A DNA stretch of 64,000 nt, from contig JNKJ01000003.1 in NCBI GenBank assembly GCA_000702025.1, positions 124,001-188,000 of the forward strand. The letters are read 5' to 3'. Position numbers and translations under genes: made by a program. This document shows, piece after piece, positions 54,524-64,000 of this stretch (position 1 is the first letter of the stretch; the number at the start of each line of letters is the position of its first letter). The DNA comes from Blautia schinkii DSM 10518 (lineage in GTDB: Bacteria; Bacillota; Clostridia; Lachnospirales; Lachnospiraceae). Under the pieces are notes generated by a model, which worked only from the letters and a program-made list of their open reading frames with translations, did not search any database and was not told the origin of the DNA.

Positions 54524-54550
54524 TCTAAATTATATCCGTTCTCTAAACTC

Positions 54551-55558
54551 TCAGGATGGTAGTTTCCTCACAGTGTTTCGGTAAACAATGCGGGGACACA
54601 CCTGGGTTTTGGTCACAGCATCGCTTCCTATCCCCTCAATCAGCTCTGCCAGTCGGCGCACCGCCATTCTTCCCATCTCTTTATTCGGAACACGCAAGGT
54701 GGTCAGCGCCGGGGAGGAAATCTCACTGAACGGCAGGTCGTCAAAGCCAGCGATAGACACATCCTCAGGCACACGGTAGCCCATCTCCTGTAATGCCTTC
54801 ATAGCCCCCAGGGCGATCATATCGTTGTCCGCAAAAAACGCAGTGGGAAGCTTGGGCTTTTTATGAAGATAGTCGAGCATATCCTGATAGGCTCCGTTTA
54901 AGGAGGTTCCCAAGGTTATGGTATATTCCTCGCGGTAGGGAAGCTTTTTCTTTTTCAGCGCTGTCTGAAAGCCTACAAAACGGGAACGGAAGCCCTTGAT
55001 CCGGAAAGAGCCGCGCAGATACCCCACCTCAGTATGGCCATAGTCCAAAAGGTGCTCGGTCATCATCCGCGCCGCATCCGCATTATTGATCAGTACGGCA
55101 TTAAATTCCATGGCCTCAGACCAGTGGTCAAGGATGACCAGCGGGCAGGGAGCATTGCGGTAGGGTTCCAGATCGCCGTCCATCATCTCAGTGGCCAGCA
55201 CTACCACTGCAGCTCCCTGCTCACTTAGAAGGCTTTTTACCTGGTTCAGATAGTCAGCGTCCCGCTGATCTGCACGGCTCACTACCATCTCATAGCCTAA
55301 ACGGTGGCATTCCTCCTCAAAACCGTCGATGAGGCTTTGGAAGAATGGGGTGTCCTCAATGATCAACCCGTTCTTTTTAAATATCAATAGCTTAATCTTC
55401 GTTACTGCGTTCGCGCTCAGATAACCTGTCTCCCTTGCTACACGGAAAATCTCCTCGGCTGTCTCGCGGTTTACGCCTTTTTTATGATTCAGGGCATTAG
55501 AAATAGTGGCCGGCGAAAAACCGGTCATGCGGCTTAAATCACGAATACTCACTTTCAT
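54551..55558 (-). CDS. LacI-family transcriptional regulator
   Basis: The 335-residue repressor has an N-terminal LacI helix-turn-helix and hinge (SIRDLSRMTGFSPATISNAL, residues 3-22, then GVNRETAEEIFRVA) and a periplasmic-binding-protein-like sensor (FFADNDMIALGAMKALQ, SIAGFDDLPFSEISSPALTT). It sits upstream of the isomerase-transketolase-kinase operon in the same orientation, with its own terminator between. Palindromes in the operon promoter make that operon its likely target. Confidence 0.93.
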   Translation of the reverse strand: MKVSIRDLSRMTGFSPATISNALNHKKGVNRETAEEIFRVARETGYLSANAVTKIKLLIFKKNGLIIEDTPFFQSLIDGFEEECHRLGYEMVVSRADQRDADYLNQVKSLLSEQGAAVVVLATEMMDGDLEPYRNAPCPLVILDHWSEAMEFNAVLINNADAARMMTEHLLDYGHTEVGYLRGSFRIKGFRSRFVGFQTALKKKKLPYREEYTITLGTSLNGAYQDMLDYLHKKPKLPTAFFADNDMIALGAMKALQEMGYRVPEDVSIAGFDDLPFSEISSPALTTLRVPNKEMGRMAVRRLAELIEGIGSDAVTKTQVCPRIVYRNTVRKLPS

Positions 55559-55708
55559 ACTTTTTCTCCTGACATATCATTTTCCATCCATTCTGTCATA
55601 GTCAGGTAACTGTTAATCTTACTATAACATCTTTACTATAAAAACACAAACAATATTGCCCTGCTCACGCTAAGAAATTCCAACAGCGGATTCAGCAATG
55701 TTTTAATT

Positions 55709-58507
55709 TCATAGTCCTGTTTTCTGCAGTATATTGCGCAGTTCTGAAAATAAAACCTCTGGATTGACAGGCTTAGGCACAAACCCATCCATTCCTGCTT
55801 CGCGCGCTTCTGCTTTATCCTCCCTAAAGGTGTTGGCAGTCATAGCTATAATGGGAATTCCTGCGTCAACACGGCCGCTGGCGCGTATTTCGCGAGCTGC
55901 TTCGTAACCGTTTTTCACAGGCATTTGAATATCCATAAGAATCGCGTGGAATTCACCTGGTGCAGCGGATAGAAAGAGTTCCACAGCTTCCTGACCATTT
56001 GATGCGCGGCTGCTTTCTATTCCCTGGGTAGACAAAAGCTCCTGTGCAATTTCTGAGTTAAGGTCATTGTCCTCGGCCAAAAGGATCTTGACACCACACA
56101 GACTGTACTCATCCTCCGCAGCTTTGTTTTCACAGACAGAAACTTGGCTGTATAAAGGAAAGCTAAGCGTCATAAAGAACTCTGTACCTTTTCCCGGCTC
56201 GCTCTTTACTTCTATGTCTCCTCCCATCAGTCTTACGATATTCCTGCTGATTGCTAGTCCCAGTCCGACTCCCGCACTGCGGGATGCACCGGGCTCTATC
56301 TGTTCAAAGGAGGTGAAAATGCGTTCCTGGTCCTGCAGTGAAATCCCCATACCGGTATCCTTCACAGAAAAACGATATTGTGCCCTCTCTTTGCCGCAGG
56401 AAAGTTCCTCAGCCTTAAGCCGGACTTCACCGCCTTGCGGTGTAAACTTAACTGCATTGGAAAGCAGATTTGTCAAAACCTGACGCAGACGTACGGAATC
56501 TCCTGTCACCCAGTCATGTTCAATATGATTTTCGTTAACAAACCGCAGTCCGTTCTCTTCTGTCTGCCCGCTCAGCATTTCTTGCAATTCCTTCAGCATA
56601 ACAGACAGGGAAAATCCCTTTTCCTCCAGCTCCATCTTATCATTTTCAATCCTGGACATATCCAGAATATCATTGATCAATGCGAGAAGATAGTGAGACG
56701 AGTTTTGTATCTTTTCCAGTTTTTCCTCAACCCCCGGCGGCACGTTCTGTTCCATACGGGTCAAATCAGTAAGCCCTACGATGGCATTCATGGGAGTACG
56801 GATCTCATGGCTCATCTTAGAAAGGAATACACTTTTCGCCATACTTTTTGCCTCTGCTGCTTCGACCCGGCTCTTCATTACGGCATTCATCATCCTGCTT
56901 CTTGTAATCAGAAGAATGACCAGCATGAGCAGGACCAGCACACCTGACAGGACCAGGATACACAGAAGTGGATTTGCATAAATCAATTCTTTCAGTGAAA
57001 CCCCGGTGTAGCCAACGGTTGTCAAATTCCGGTTGACGATCGCTTCCCTATCTGCTGTCCGTATATTTCCAATCGCTTTATTCAAGATGGTGAGAAGCTC
57101 CGGCTCTGCGGGACGCGGTACGGCAAAGCATACGTCTACACTGTCACTTTCCCGGGTTACGGGCGCTACATTTAAATAACGGTGATTCTGCAGTTCCTGC
57201 TCCAGCATAGAGGAAACACCATATATGAAATCCACCTCTCCTTTATTAACTGCTTCAAGAAGCCGGGAAACTGTATGGTAGCTCACAACCTTTGAAGCCT
57301 CAAAGCTTGGAGGAAGTATCCTTCCGGTCATAATCCCGCAGACCTGTCCTTCCTCCACACTGCTCACTGATTTATGCTTGAGGATAATATTGTTCAAATT
57401 AAGATAAGAACGCGACAACGCCAAGCCTGCATCTGCCGCATTATCTACTCCATCCAGATAAACGCCCATCATATCGGCTTTCCCGTCCTGCACCAGCCTC
57501 ATGCACTCCGCATAATTATCCCCATAAACGTAGCTGAATTTAAGTCCTGTAAAAGCACTGATTTCCTTCAGCGTATCGGGAAGCATACCATCATGAGGTT
57601 CTCGCGCATTGTTGTTGCAATAAAAAGGATGCCAGCCTTTTGTGACAGCGACAGATATGGTTTCATTCTGGCTGATGTAGCGTAGCTCTCTGTCGTTTAA
57701 CTGTATATCCGCCTTTTTTACATCCGGATAGTTGGAATAATAGGTCTCCTCCGCAAAATCAGGCGTGGATTCCAAAATGTATTGAAGGGCTGTATTCAGC
57801 TCATCTACAATCTCCGTATTTCCCACTGTTGTGACAATGAAGTAAGGCTGAGCCTGGAAGGAGGTTACCATACGGAATTCTCCTCCAATCTCCAAATCAT
57901 TACCAAGAAGCATATCTACTTCACCGGCGCGGAGCTTTTCGTAAAGATTTCCGGCTTCATTCATATCTTCATATGTATAATATTTAAGCTCACACTGTAG
58001 TTCATTGTTAAAAAGAAATTCCTTTAAATAACGGATTTTATCATTGGCTTTTTCATACACTCCGATCGTCTTTCCGTTTAGTGAGCTTAAGTTATATCCA
58101 AGCAGGCTGTCGTCATCACGGCGGCATAAAAGCACTGCTCTGCTTCTGCCCATACTGTATTTGGGATAGGCGAAATATTCCTCAAAACCCGCAGAATAAA
58201 ATGTACCGCCCATAAGGTCATACTTCCCTTCCAGGAATTCAGGTACTATGTCCTCATCATTGCACTCAATGTACTCATAATCCCAGCCTGTGTATTTCGC
58301 AATCTCATTGAGATAATCTACCAATAGTCCGGTATGCCTGCCGTACTCGTCAGTTTCACTCATTCCCTCCAGGTCGGTAAATGCAACCTTTAAAGTACGG
58401 TGCTCCAAAGCTTCTACCTCCACGCTCCCGGCATCCACCACACTAAGTAATCCCGCTATGATACCAGCCAAAAGGCATAGCCATTTGCGATGTTTCTTTA
58501 TGTCCAT
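55709..58507 (-). CDS. hybrid sensor kinase with two solute-binding (SBP_bac_3) domains
   Basis: The 932-residue protein has a signal sequence (WLCLLAGIIAGLLSVVDA), two successive periplasmic-type solute-binding domains (about residues 36-265 and 275-500) and one membrane helix (LCILVLSGVLVLLMLVILL). HisKA (SKMSHEIRTPMNAIVGLTD), an HATPase (SAGVGLGLAISRNIVRLM) and a C-terminal receiver (ILLAEDNDLNSEIA; acceptor D in HAILMDIQMPVKNG) follow. This is the BvgS/EvgS-like plan, sensing amino-acid-like or other small ligands through the tandem domains. No Hpt protein or partner regulator is nearby, so its output is unknown. Confidence 0.93.
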   Translation of the reverse strand: MDIKKHRKWLCLLAGIIAGLLSVVDAGSVEVEALEHRTLKVAFTDLEGMSETDEYGRHTGLLVDYLNEIAKYTGWDYEYIECNDEDIVPEFLEGKYDLMGGTFYSAGFEEYFAYPKYSMGRSRAVLLCRRDDDSLLGYNLSSLNGKTIGVYEKANDKIRYLKEFLFNNELQCELKYYTYEDMNEAGNLYEKLRAGEVDMLLGNDLEIGGEFRMVTSFQAQPYFIVTTVGNTEIVDELNTALQYILESTPDFAEETYYSNYPDVKKADIQLNDRELRYISQNETISVAVTKGWHPFYCNNNAREPHDGMLPDTLKEISAFTGLKFSYVYGDNYAECMRLVQDGKADMMGVYLDGVDNAADAGLALSRSYLNLNNIILKHKSVSSVEEGQVCGIMTGRILPPSFEASKVVSYHTVSRLLEAVNKGEVDFIYGVSSMLEQELQNHRYLNVAPVTRESDSVDVCFAVPRPAEPELLTILNKAIGNIRTADREAIVNRNLTTVGYTGVSLKELIYANPLLCILVLSGVLVLLMLVILLITRSRMMNAVMKSRVEAAEAKSMAKSVFLSKMSHEIRTPMNAIVGLTDLTRMEQNVPPGVEEKLEKIQNSSHYLLALINDILDMSRIENDKMELEEKGFSLSVMLKELQEMLSGQTEENGLRFVNENHIEHDWVTGDSVRLRQVLTNLLSNAVKFTPQGGEVRLKAEELSCGKERAQYRFSVKDTGMGISLQDQERIFTSFEQIEPGASRSAGVGLGLAISRNIVRLMGGDIEVKSEPGKGTEFFMTLSFPLYSQVSVCENKAAEDEYSLCGVKILLAEDNDLNSEIAQELLSTQGIESSRASNGQEAVELFLSAAPGEFHAILMDIQMPVKNGYEAAREIRASGRVDAGIPIIAMTANTFREDKAEAREAGMDGFVPKPVNPEVLFSELRNILQKTGL

Positions 58508-58966
58508 ATGTGCTCTCCAATTTGTTTATATTCTGAATAACATACCCGGCCCAGCCACGACCGGATACATACTTATCACAGTATATCAAAACGAACGGGA
58601 GCGGGCAACCATTTCAAACAATTTGCAGAGATTTCACAACATAATGAACTTGGAATCTGCAATTTTCTGAGTCTTAATCTTTCGAAACCGTCCTTCAAAT
58701 TCCGAAACCGTTCTTTAAATTTCCACTTTACCTCCTATGCTCCAAATGATATAATCATTTCATCAGACAACGGTGGTCCTGCAGGATGTCGCTGTTGTAG
58801 TATAAATTTAATACCAGTATATTTCCAAAATTTCTTAACGAAATCTCATGTCCAACTCGGACAAAATTTTTCCGTAACAACAATAAAAATCAACAAAACC
58901 GTTGTCTGTATTTTTTTCATATACTATAATAGAGACAGAACCTGCATGACCTTATAAGGAGGTATT
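58508..58966. other. intergenic region between hybrid kinase and Rpn gene
   Basis: This AT-rich stretch holds a short direct repeat (TTCGAAACCGTCCTTCAAAT and CCGAAACCGTTCTTTAAAT, about 58680-58720) and the promoter at 58902-58930 for the gene at 58967. AACGGTGG at 58768 and AACCGTTGT at 58897 are loosely complementary. No structured RNA or further gene is convincing. Confidence 0.5.
58902..58930 (+). promoter_or_regulatory. promoter of the Rpn-family gene
   Basis: TTGTCT (58902-58907), a 17-nt spacer and an exact TATAAT (58925-58930), 36 nt before the start codon. Confidence 0.75.
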
Positions 58967-59881
58967 ATGCAGGAAAAACAAAACGCAAACACAAATGAAA
59001 AAAGACTCATTCCGAATAGCGCTGATGCTGATTCCCCGAACCAAGAAAAAATCTACAGCCAGCTGGAAGATGCGGCGCTGAAAGCAGCCCTCCAATTTTT
59101 CGGCGAAGAACTTTTTCCTTATCTCGGTATCGATGAGAAGCCCATAGCAATCCTGCCCACAGAAATGGTCCATCTGGAAATCAAGAAGATGTATGAGGAC
59201 TTTAATTTCTTGATGAAGGATAACAGCTGGATCCACATTGAATTCGAAAGCGACAGCATCACCAGGAAAGACCTTCGTCGGTTTCGCGAATATGAGGCCG
59301 TCACAAGCAATACATACGGAGTGGATGTCACAACAGTAGTCGTATGTTCCGCTAAAACGAAGCATCCCATGTCAGAGCTTAAAGTAGGTTTAAACACCTA
59401 TAAAGTAAAAGCCGTCCGCCTGAAGGATACAAACGCAGACCTTATCCTGAAAAAACTGTCAGAAACAGAAAACAGTCAAATAGAAAAAGACGATCTGGTC
59501 CCCCTTGTTCTGACACCACTGATGGGCGGAGAAATCCCAGAAAAAGAGCGGATTCTTCAGAGCTTCACATGGCTGAACAACCAATATCAAAACGTATCCA
59601 AGGAAGAGTTAGACAAAATGCAGGCAGTTTTATACGCTCTGGCAGCCAAGACACTAAAAAACAAGGATTTAGAAGAAATCAAGGAGGCGATATCTATGAC
59701 AATTTTAGGACAAATGCTTTTAGCGGATGGGATTAAAAAAGGAAAAGAAGAAGGCAAAAAAGAAGGGATACAACAATGTAAAACCGCCTGGAAACTTTCT
59801 GCTCAGGGCGAATCACCCGAGGCAATCTCACAAAAACTGCAGATTTCTTTAGAAGAAGTCCTGGAAATCCTGGAAGATTAA
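58967..59881 (+). CDS. Rpn-family PD-(D/E)XK nuclease / transposase-like protein
   Basis: This 304-residue protein resembles the Rpn (recombination-promoting nuclease, formerly transposase_31) group common in Lachnospiraceae. The core has an FxhExQ-like motif in SWIHIEFESDSITRKDL, followed by REYEAVTSNTYGVDVTTVVV. The C-terminal region is charged and helical (IKKGKEEGKKEGIQ). The typical ExQ is degenerate here (EFES). Rpn proteins promote RecA-independent recombination in E. coli and some act in phage defence. The gene stands alone with its own promoter and terminator and no flanking repeats that I can see. Confidence 0.82.
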   Translation: MQEKQNANTNEKRLIPNSADADSPNQEKIYSQLEDAALKAALQFFGEELFPYLGIDEKPIAILPTEMVHLEIKKMYEDFNFLMKDNSWIHIEFESDSITRKDLRRFREYEAVTSNTYGVDVTTVVVCSAKTKHPMSELKVGLNTYKVKAVRLKDTNADLILKKLSETENSQIEKDDLVPLVLTPLMGGEIPEKERILQSFTWLNNQYQNVSKEELDKMQAVLYALAAKTLKNKDLEEIKEAISMTILGQMLLADGIKKGKEEGKKEGIQQCKTAWKLSAQGESPEAISQKLQISLEEVLEILED

Positions 59882-59943
59882 GAACTGTAAATCGCTCATA
59901 ACAAAATCAGTTGAAACAAAATCAACTGTTTCCCAAAGACACA

Positions 59944-59983
59944 AAATAGCTGAATGGTAAAAAGCAAACCCATTCAGCTATTT
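59944..59983 (+). terminator. terminator, probably bidirectional
   Basis: AAATAGCTGAATGG (59944-59957) pairs perfectly over 14 bp with CCATTCAGCTATTT (59970-59983), followed by CTTCTTC on the plus strand and TTTTG on the minus strand. It separates the Rpn gene from the convergent glycosidase gene. Confidence 0.85.
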
Positions 59984-60013
59984 CTTCTTCTGTCGATAAA
60001 TTTCTAGAAGTTT

Positions 60014-63000
60014 TTACTTCGTTTCTGTGAGCACCGGCGCTTTCAAAATTCCGGCCGGTTTCAGCTGGTATTCATATGCCCATTGGTCGCCTGTTGTTCT
60101 CCAAGCGTTTGGTCCGTACCAGATTTCCTTTTGGTCGCAGTTATGCAGAGTGCCGAAGGTATTGATACGGCTGCCGAACACAGTCAGCTCCAGGGTATGG
60201 CTGCCCTTTTCCAGGGTTCCAAGATTGATTTCGTATGGGGAGAACACCAGATATCCTTTGTCCTTTCCATCCAGAGCTGCTTTCATAACCGGAGCACGGT
60301 ACATAGTGGCCTGTACGCGTACTTCTCCGCCTTCGCTTTCAAAGGGCACCCGATAGGTGATGTTTCCGCCATAGAAGGGGAATCCCTGTCTCGTTATATC
60401 GGCAAATGCGGCTGTCTTCTTAGGCACTGCGAGTGTCTGTTTTCTGCCCTGAACCTGCACGGAGAAATCTCCGAGTAAGAACATGGCCTCCACATTCACT
60501 TTAGAGTTGTATGGAATCTCCACCTGCAGGCAGTGTGTTCCCTCGCTGATTACAGGCAGCTCTGTTGTATGAATGCAATGGTCAACATACCAGCCTGTCT
60601 GACGGTTTTCTACTTCTGCTCCGTCCAGGAAAACCTTCGTTGTCTCATCATTTTCCATCGCGAGTCGAACACCGCAAAGCTCCGTTTCCGCTTCAATAGT
60701 ATAACGGAGGGAAAGTGTATGCTCAAAGCCTTCTTTGCGGTCATTGGTCCACGGCTGGGCAAAAGCTTCCATACGCAGCGGATAACCTAATTTTTCGCGG
60801 AATTTGTTATCAATGCGAAGGATTTCTTCCTCCGATTCCCACTCACCATCATCAAAACGGTATTTTGCAAGGTCAAGTATACTTACGTTCAGCTCACTCA
60901 GTATTATCTCCGCCATTGATGGGATTGGAATCTCCTTTACACTTACAGCAGATGTAGATGACATATCAGATACATAGCCACATTCGGCATCAGCTTTGGA
61001 CGCGGTATTTATATCAGCATTTACATCGGCATCCTCTCTGCGCCCCGGTTCAAGCAGCAGAAGCAGGCTGTCATGGTCATACAAGGTGTGATGAAGCACT
61101 GTATTTCCATCCTCATAAGCACAGGCAAGCTCTCTGATTTCACCGCTCATAGCATCGTACACCGTGGGCTTCCATTCCCCAGCAATTGAAATCTTTAATT
61201 TCTCCTCAAAGGGCAAATCCTCATTTTTCATGATTTCCTGCACTCCGCCGATGACGATTGCCATGCTGTCGGCCTCCTGGGTGCGGTTTACATGTGCCAG
61301 AAACAGCCAGCGGTTTTCCCCTTCCTCGCGCATCTGATAAATAAGGTTTCCGCTTGCGCTTCCGTCCGCCTCCTTGATTTCCACCTCACGGATGGGTCTG
61401 AGAGCTTTGAGAAGCTGCTGCTTGCTGAACGGAATGATTTCTGATTTATGTGCCAGCTCTTTTCCCCGGTCAGAAGGATAAGCGTCCGCAAGGCTTGGAA
61501 GCTCCCCGGCAAAAATCACCCGGCCGCCCCGCTCTCTAAATTTCTCCAAAATTTCCAGTGTAGAGCTGCGAAGAGTTTTACAATTCGGCACCAGAACCAC
61601 ATCGTAGTTCATACAGCCCGCTTTTAACGTGCAATCCTCCTGCTGCCCCTCATTCAACTCCGGAAGTAAGGACTCCGCAATAAAGTCGAAATCAATGGTA
61701 CCGTAAAGCAACCATTTGATGAGCTTTGCGAAATTGTCGTCCATCTCCTCGCGTACTGCCGCGGTCTGCTCCTTCGGCCCCCAGAAAAGCCAGTAGGATT
61801 CAATCGGATGAATCACTCCCAGTCTCACATGAGGTACACCTCTTGTAAGAACCGTATTCACCCTGGCAAAATAATCCTCAATTAGCGGGTATTCCTTGTA
61901 CCACGGTGACTGATAACCGATGGCCGCCGGGTAATCTCTCTTCGCCTCGCCCGCCATGGAGGTCCAGGTAAGATGAGGCACACGAACAGTCACGCCAAGC
62001 GCTGCCTGCCAGTCTCCCTGCAGCTTATGTCCCCGGAAATCAAAATCCCAGTGTGTCACGCCGTAGAGCTCACTCAGCATACCTTCGCGTCCGTACTGAT
62101 GCACAGCGCTCTGTGTCTGCTTGGCAGTGGAAAGCTCCCTACGGTCGCAGAGCATGTCCACACCCGGAATGTCAAAGGAACGGTAAGAGCGCATAGCCTC
62201 TCCAAGCGCCGCTGTCTGCGTCTCGAGCGTAGGTTCTTCCATCATATGCCCGGTAAGAGCGATTCCGTGCTTCTGACACCAGCCTCCCACCGTATCGGCA
62301 AAGGCGCTGGCAAACCGCTCTGCAATATGGTCATGATACTCGTAACGGATTCTGGAAACCTTATCCTCCCCAAGCTCCCAGAAAAGCTCCGGTAGACTTT
62401 CCAGAAGGCTGTGTCCGTAAGCTTCCCGGAAAGTATCCTCCAGATCATCGGTATAAGGTATTGTCACATCCACCCGCTCTCCCGCAAATCCCAGACAGGT
62501 CTTGTGGGAAAACTGGGGCTCATCTGTAAAAATAGCCGGAACAGATTTCGAGAATTCGTCTCCCAGAAGCTCATAATACTTCTCATGAGTAACCTCGATA
62601 AACCGCTCTACCGCCTTTTTATCCAATGTATTCAAATATGCTTCATTATTAAACCACGGGTTGTCTCCGGAAACCTCCTCATAGGCGAACCATTCCTGAT
62701 ATCCCTCAGAAAGAGACGCATCCTCTGCGATTTTCTCATAATCTTTCAGATATCCGCCCACAAGCTTCACCTGATATCTGCCGAGAAATGTGCGCTCGTT
62801 GCTCCGCACTGCCTGGCCTGAGGAGCGCAGCTCGCTCATTCCAATGTCCTTCCCTTCCTGGCGCTCTGGTGTAAAAAGTAGGAAACGGATACGGTACTCA
62901 TGGTCCTTTGTCACCAGTCCGCCGCCCGCACCTGACGGCCAGCGATCCTCATCGTACAGCCAGGTCAGCATATCCTTCTCTTTACATTTTTCATTCGTAT

Positions 63001-63226
63001 ACTTGACAAGGCTTAAAAACTCCTCCCCCATGTAGGAATTATCCATCCCTGTACGGCAGTGCACATGACCGCCGCCCATTCCCATTTCCTTGAGATAGTT
63101 AAGGGTATGGTCGACTTTCTCCTTTGTCATCTTACAGTTCCAGGCCCAGAAAGGGGCGGCTCTGTATTCACTCCCCGGCTGACGGAAAACTTCAGGCGTC
63201 AGCTCCTTTGTCTTCTTATATAACAT
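60014..63226 (-). CDS. large GH106-like glycosyl hydrolase
   Basis: The 1070-residue protein is of the type often annotated as glycosyl hydrolase, related to GH106 alpha-L-rhamnosidases. It has the N-terminal signature PFWAWNCKMTKEKV, the WLYDEDRWPSG motif (compare DENGWPSG of GH106), the acidic AIFTDEPQFS, and C-terminal beta-sandwich domains (from about residue 830). There is no signal peptide, so it acts inside the cell on imported glycans. GH106 members attack rhamnose in pectin such as rhamnogalacturonan. It lies 4 bp downstream of the AraC/YesN-type gene and is probably co-transcribed with it. Confidence 0.82.
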   Translation of the reverse strand: MLYKKTKELTPEVFRQPGSEYRAAPFWAWNCKMTKEKVDHTLNYLKEMGMGGGHVHCRTGMDNSYMGEEFLSLVKYTNEKCKEKDMLTWLYDEDRWPSGAGGGLVTKDHEYRIRFLLFTPERQEGKDIGMSELRSSGQAVRSNERTFLGRYQVKLVGGYLKDYEKIAEDASLSEGYQEWFAYEEVSGDNPWFNNEAYLNTLDKKAVERFIEVTHEKYYELLGDEFSKSVPAIFTDEPQFSHKTCLGFAGERVDVTIPYTDDLEDTFREAYGHSLLESLPELFWELGEDKVSRIRYEYHDHIAERFASAFADTVGGWCQKHGIALTGHMMEEPTLETQTAALGEAMRSYRSFDIPGVDMLCDRRELSTAKQTQSAVHQYGREGMLSELYGVTHWDFDFRGHKLQGDWQAALGVTVRVPHLTWTSMAGEAKRDYPAAIGYQSPWYKEYPLIEDYFARVNTVLTRGVPHVRLGVIHPIESYWLFWGPKEQTAAVREEMDDNFAKLIKWLLYGTIDFDFIAESLLPELNEGQQEDCTLKAGCMNYDVVLVPNCKTLRSSTLEILEKFRERGGRVIFAGELPSLADAYPSDRGKELAHKSEIIPFSKQQLLKALRPIREVEIKEADGSASGNLIYQMREEGENRWLFLAHVNRTQEADSMAIVIGGVQEIMKNEDLPFEEKLKISIAGEWKPTVYDAMSGEIRELACAYEDGNTVLHHTLYDHDSLLLLLEPGRREDADVNADINTASKADAECGYVSDMSSTSAVSVKEIPIPSMAEIILSELNVSILDLAKYRFDDGEWESEEEILRIDNKFREKLGYPLRMEAFAQPWTNDRKEGFEHTLSLRYTIEAETELCGVRLAMENDETTKVFLDGAEVENRQTGWYVDHCIHTTELPVISEGTHCLQVEIPYNSKVNVEAMFLLGDFSVQVQGRKQTLAVPKKTAAFADITRQGFPFYGGNITYRVPFESEGGEVRVQATMYRAPVMKAALDGKDKGYLVFSPYEINLGTLEKGSHTLELTVFGSRINTFGTLHNCDQKEIWYGPNAWRTTGDQWAYEYQLKPAGILKAPVLTETK

Positions 63227-63230
63227 TCTG

Positions 63231-64000
63231 CTACTCCTTTTCTATGTATTCAGAAGGGCGCACCCCGGTGTAGGAATAAAAAATCCGGCTGAAATAAAAC
63301 TGGTCCTTATATCCCACCTGCTCCGCCACATCCTTCACAAAAATTTTGTCCTCGCTCAACAGCAGCTTCTTCGCCTTCTCCATACGAAGTGCAGTGAGAT
63401 AGCTGTTAAACGAAGCATCCTCAAACCGGCGGAAAAGCCGGCTCAAATAGGTCTGGGAAACTCCCATTTCCCTGCTCACTGCCTGCAGGGTGAGAGGCTC
63501 TGCCATGTGCGACTGGATATAATCCTTAATCCGCCGGAAATACTCCTCCGTACCTCCCCGCTGCATGGCCGCGGATTCTTCTTTTTTGTCCTTAAATAAA
63601 ATATCTGTCATGCCGGCGCATAACTGCTCCACATCCTCCGCGTTGGCAAAGGCTTCATCCAGGAGGAACTCACATTCCCGGTAATTATCATTGCCCGCAC
63701 CGTAGCGCTGCAGAAGATAGCAGATTTGACGGAGTCTGCTCTCCATCCAGATTTGGGGACGTTCCTCCCTGCCCCACTTTCGGATGAGGTTCTCCGTTTC
63801 CTTCTGAAGCCGGTCGTATTTCTGGTTTTTTGCCAGATACTCCAGGTCCTGGAGATAACCGTAATCATTGTCCATTTCCTCCGGCTTCAGAACCATAGTA
63901 GAATCCAAAAGCAGAGTCTGGCTCTTCCCCAGCACAAGATGCGAATCCAGCACCCGGTAAAGTCCTTTCACCATTGTGCCGAAATTATCCACTGAAATAG
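63231..64000 (-). CDS. AraC/YesN-type regulator, truncated by window edge
   Basis: The C-terminal AraC DNA-binding domain is complete (LTLQAVSREMGVSQTYLSRLFRR and IFVKDVAEQVGYKDQFYFSRIF, ending SEYIEKE). The frame stays open through the right edge of the window, so the true start lies outside; the GTG at 63992 is only an internal codon. The preceding helical region fits YesN-type response regulators or large AraC regulators. Its stop is 4 bp before the GH106-like gene, which it probably activates. Confidence 0.88.
   Translation of the reverse strand, partial: ISVDNFGTMVKGLYRVLDSHLVLGKSQTLLLDSTMVLKPEEMDNDYGYLQDLEYLAKNQKYDRLQKETENLIRKWGREERPQIWMESRLRQICYLLQRYGAGNDNYRECEFLLDEAFANAEDVEQLCAGMTDILFKDKKEESAAMQRGGTEEYFRRIKDYIQSHMAEPLTLQAVSREMGVSQTYLSRLFRRFEDASFNSYLTALRMEKAKKLLLSEDKIFVKDVAEQVGYKDQFYFSRIFYSYTGVRPSEYIEKE

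Noticed and set aside
58967-59881. Rpn gene as a complete insertion sequence
   Set aside because: No terminal inverted repeats or target-site duplications are visible, and it has a normal promoter and terminator.

Overview
The window looks like a chromosome segment from an anaerobic gut Firmicute, most likely a Lachnospiraceae (Clostridia). The reasons are the strong AGGAGG ribosome sites, a Clostridia-type short ThiC behind a TPP riboswitch, BceAB-like ABC modules with two-component systems, a CotJC-type manganese catalase remnant (spore formers), an Rpn/PD-(D/E)XK transposase-like protein, and many glycoside hydrolases with AraC and LacI regulators. No species can be assigned from sequence reading alone.

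Layout. 0-6.6 kb: an AAA ATPase with a C-terminal nuclease-like motif, a DUF1186/SEC-C protein, a GH43-like glycosidase and a WYL regulator, with a divergent isochorismatase-family hydrolase. 7.2-12.7 kb: a two-component system with an ABC exporter, one permease of which is broken by a single-base frameshift. 12.8-16.4 kb: an accessory patch with a large serine recombinase, two near-identical tRNA-Ala genes as direct repeats, a HicAB toxin-antitoxin pair and a 5'-truncated manganese catalase gene. 16.4-21.0 kb: a BceAB-RS-like peptide-resistance module. 21.3-25.8 kb: a DUF3100 protein, a small membrane partner, an amidohydrolase and a TauE permease, with a divergent Crp/Fnr regulator. 26.0-28.8 kb: TrkA-TrkH potassium uptake. 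29.3-31.1 kb: a PflA-like radical SAM protein and a DUF134-NifX fusion.

31.2-37.1 kb is a complete riboswitch-controlled thiamin operon in the order thiC-thiE-thiS-thiF-thiG-thiH-thiE2. Two of its genes carry expanded in-frame tandem repeats at their 5' ends. 37.2-42.2 kb is a two-component system followed by a small membrane peptide and a three-gene ABC transporter. 42.2-49.0 kb holds a ferredoxin-type aldo/keto reductase, a GH78-like protein, a GH1 6-phospho-beta-glucosidase, a ROK protein and an AraC regulator.

49.2-49.4 kb contains a free-standing structured RNA with its own promoter and terminator. I could not match it to a known family, and it is the best candidate here for something undescribed. 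49.4-55.6 kb is a LacI-linked sugar operon (FucI-like isomerase, FGGY kinase, split transketolase). Its gene set resembles the D-apiose/D-apulose route, which would fit the nearby rhamnosidase-like and GH43-like enzymes if the organism uses complex pectin. 55.7-64 kb holds a hybrid sensor kinase with two solute-binding domains, an Rpn nuclease, a 1070-residue GH106-like hydrolase and a truncated AraC/YesN-type regulator at the right edge.

Four tandem-repeat expansions (17, 15, 15 and 33 bp units) lie within 18 kb. Three of them are inside coding sequence and in frame.
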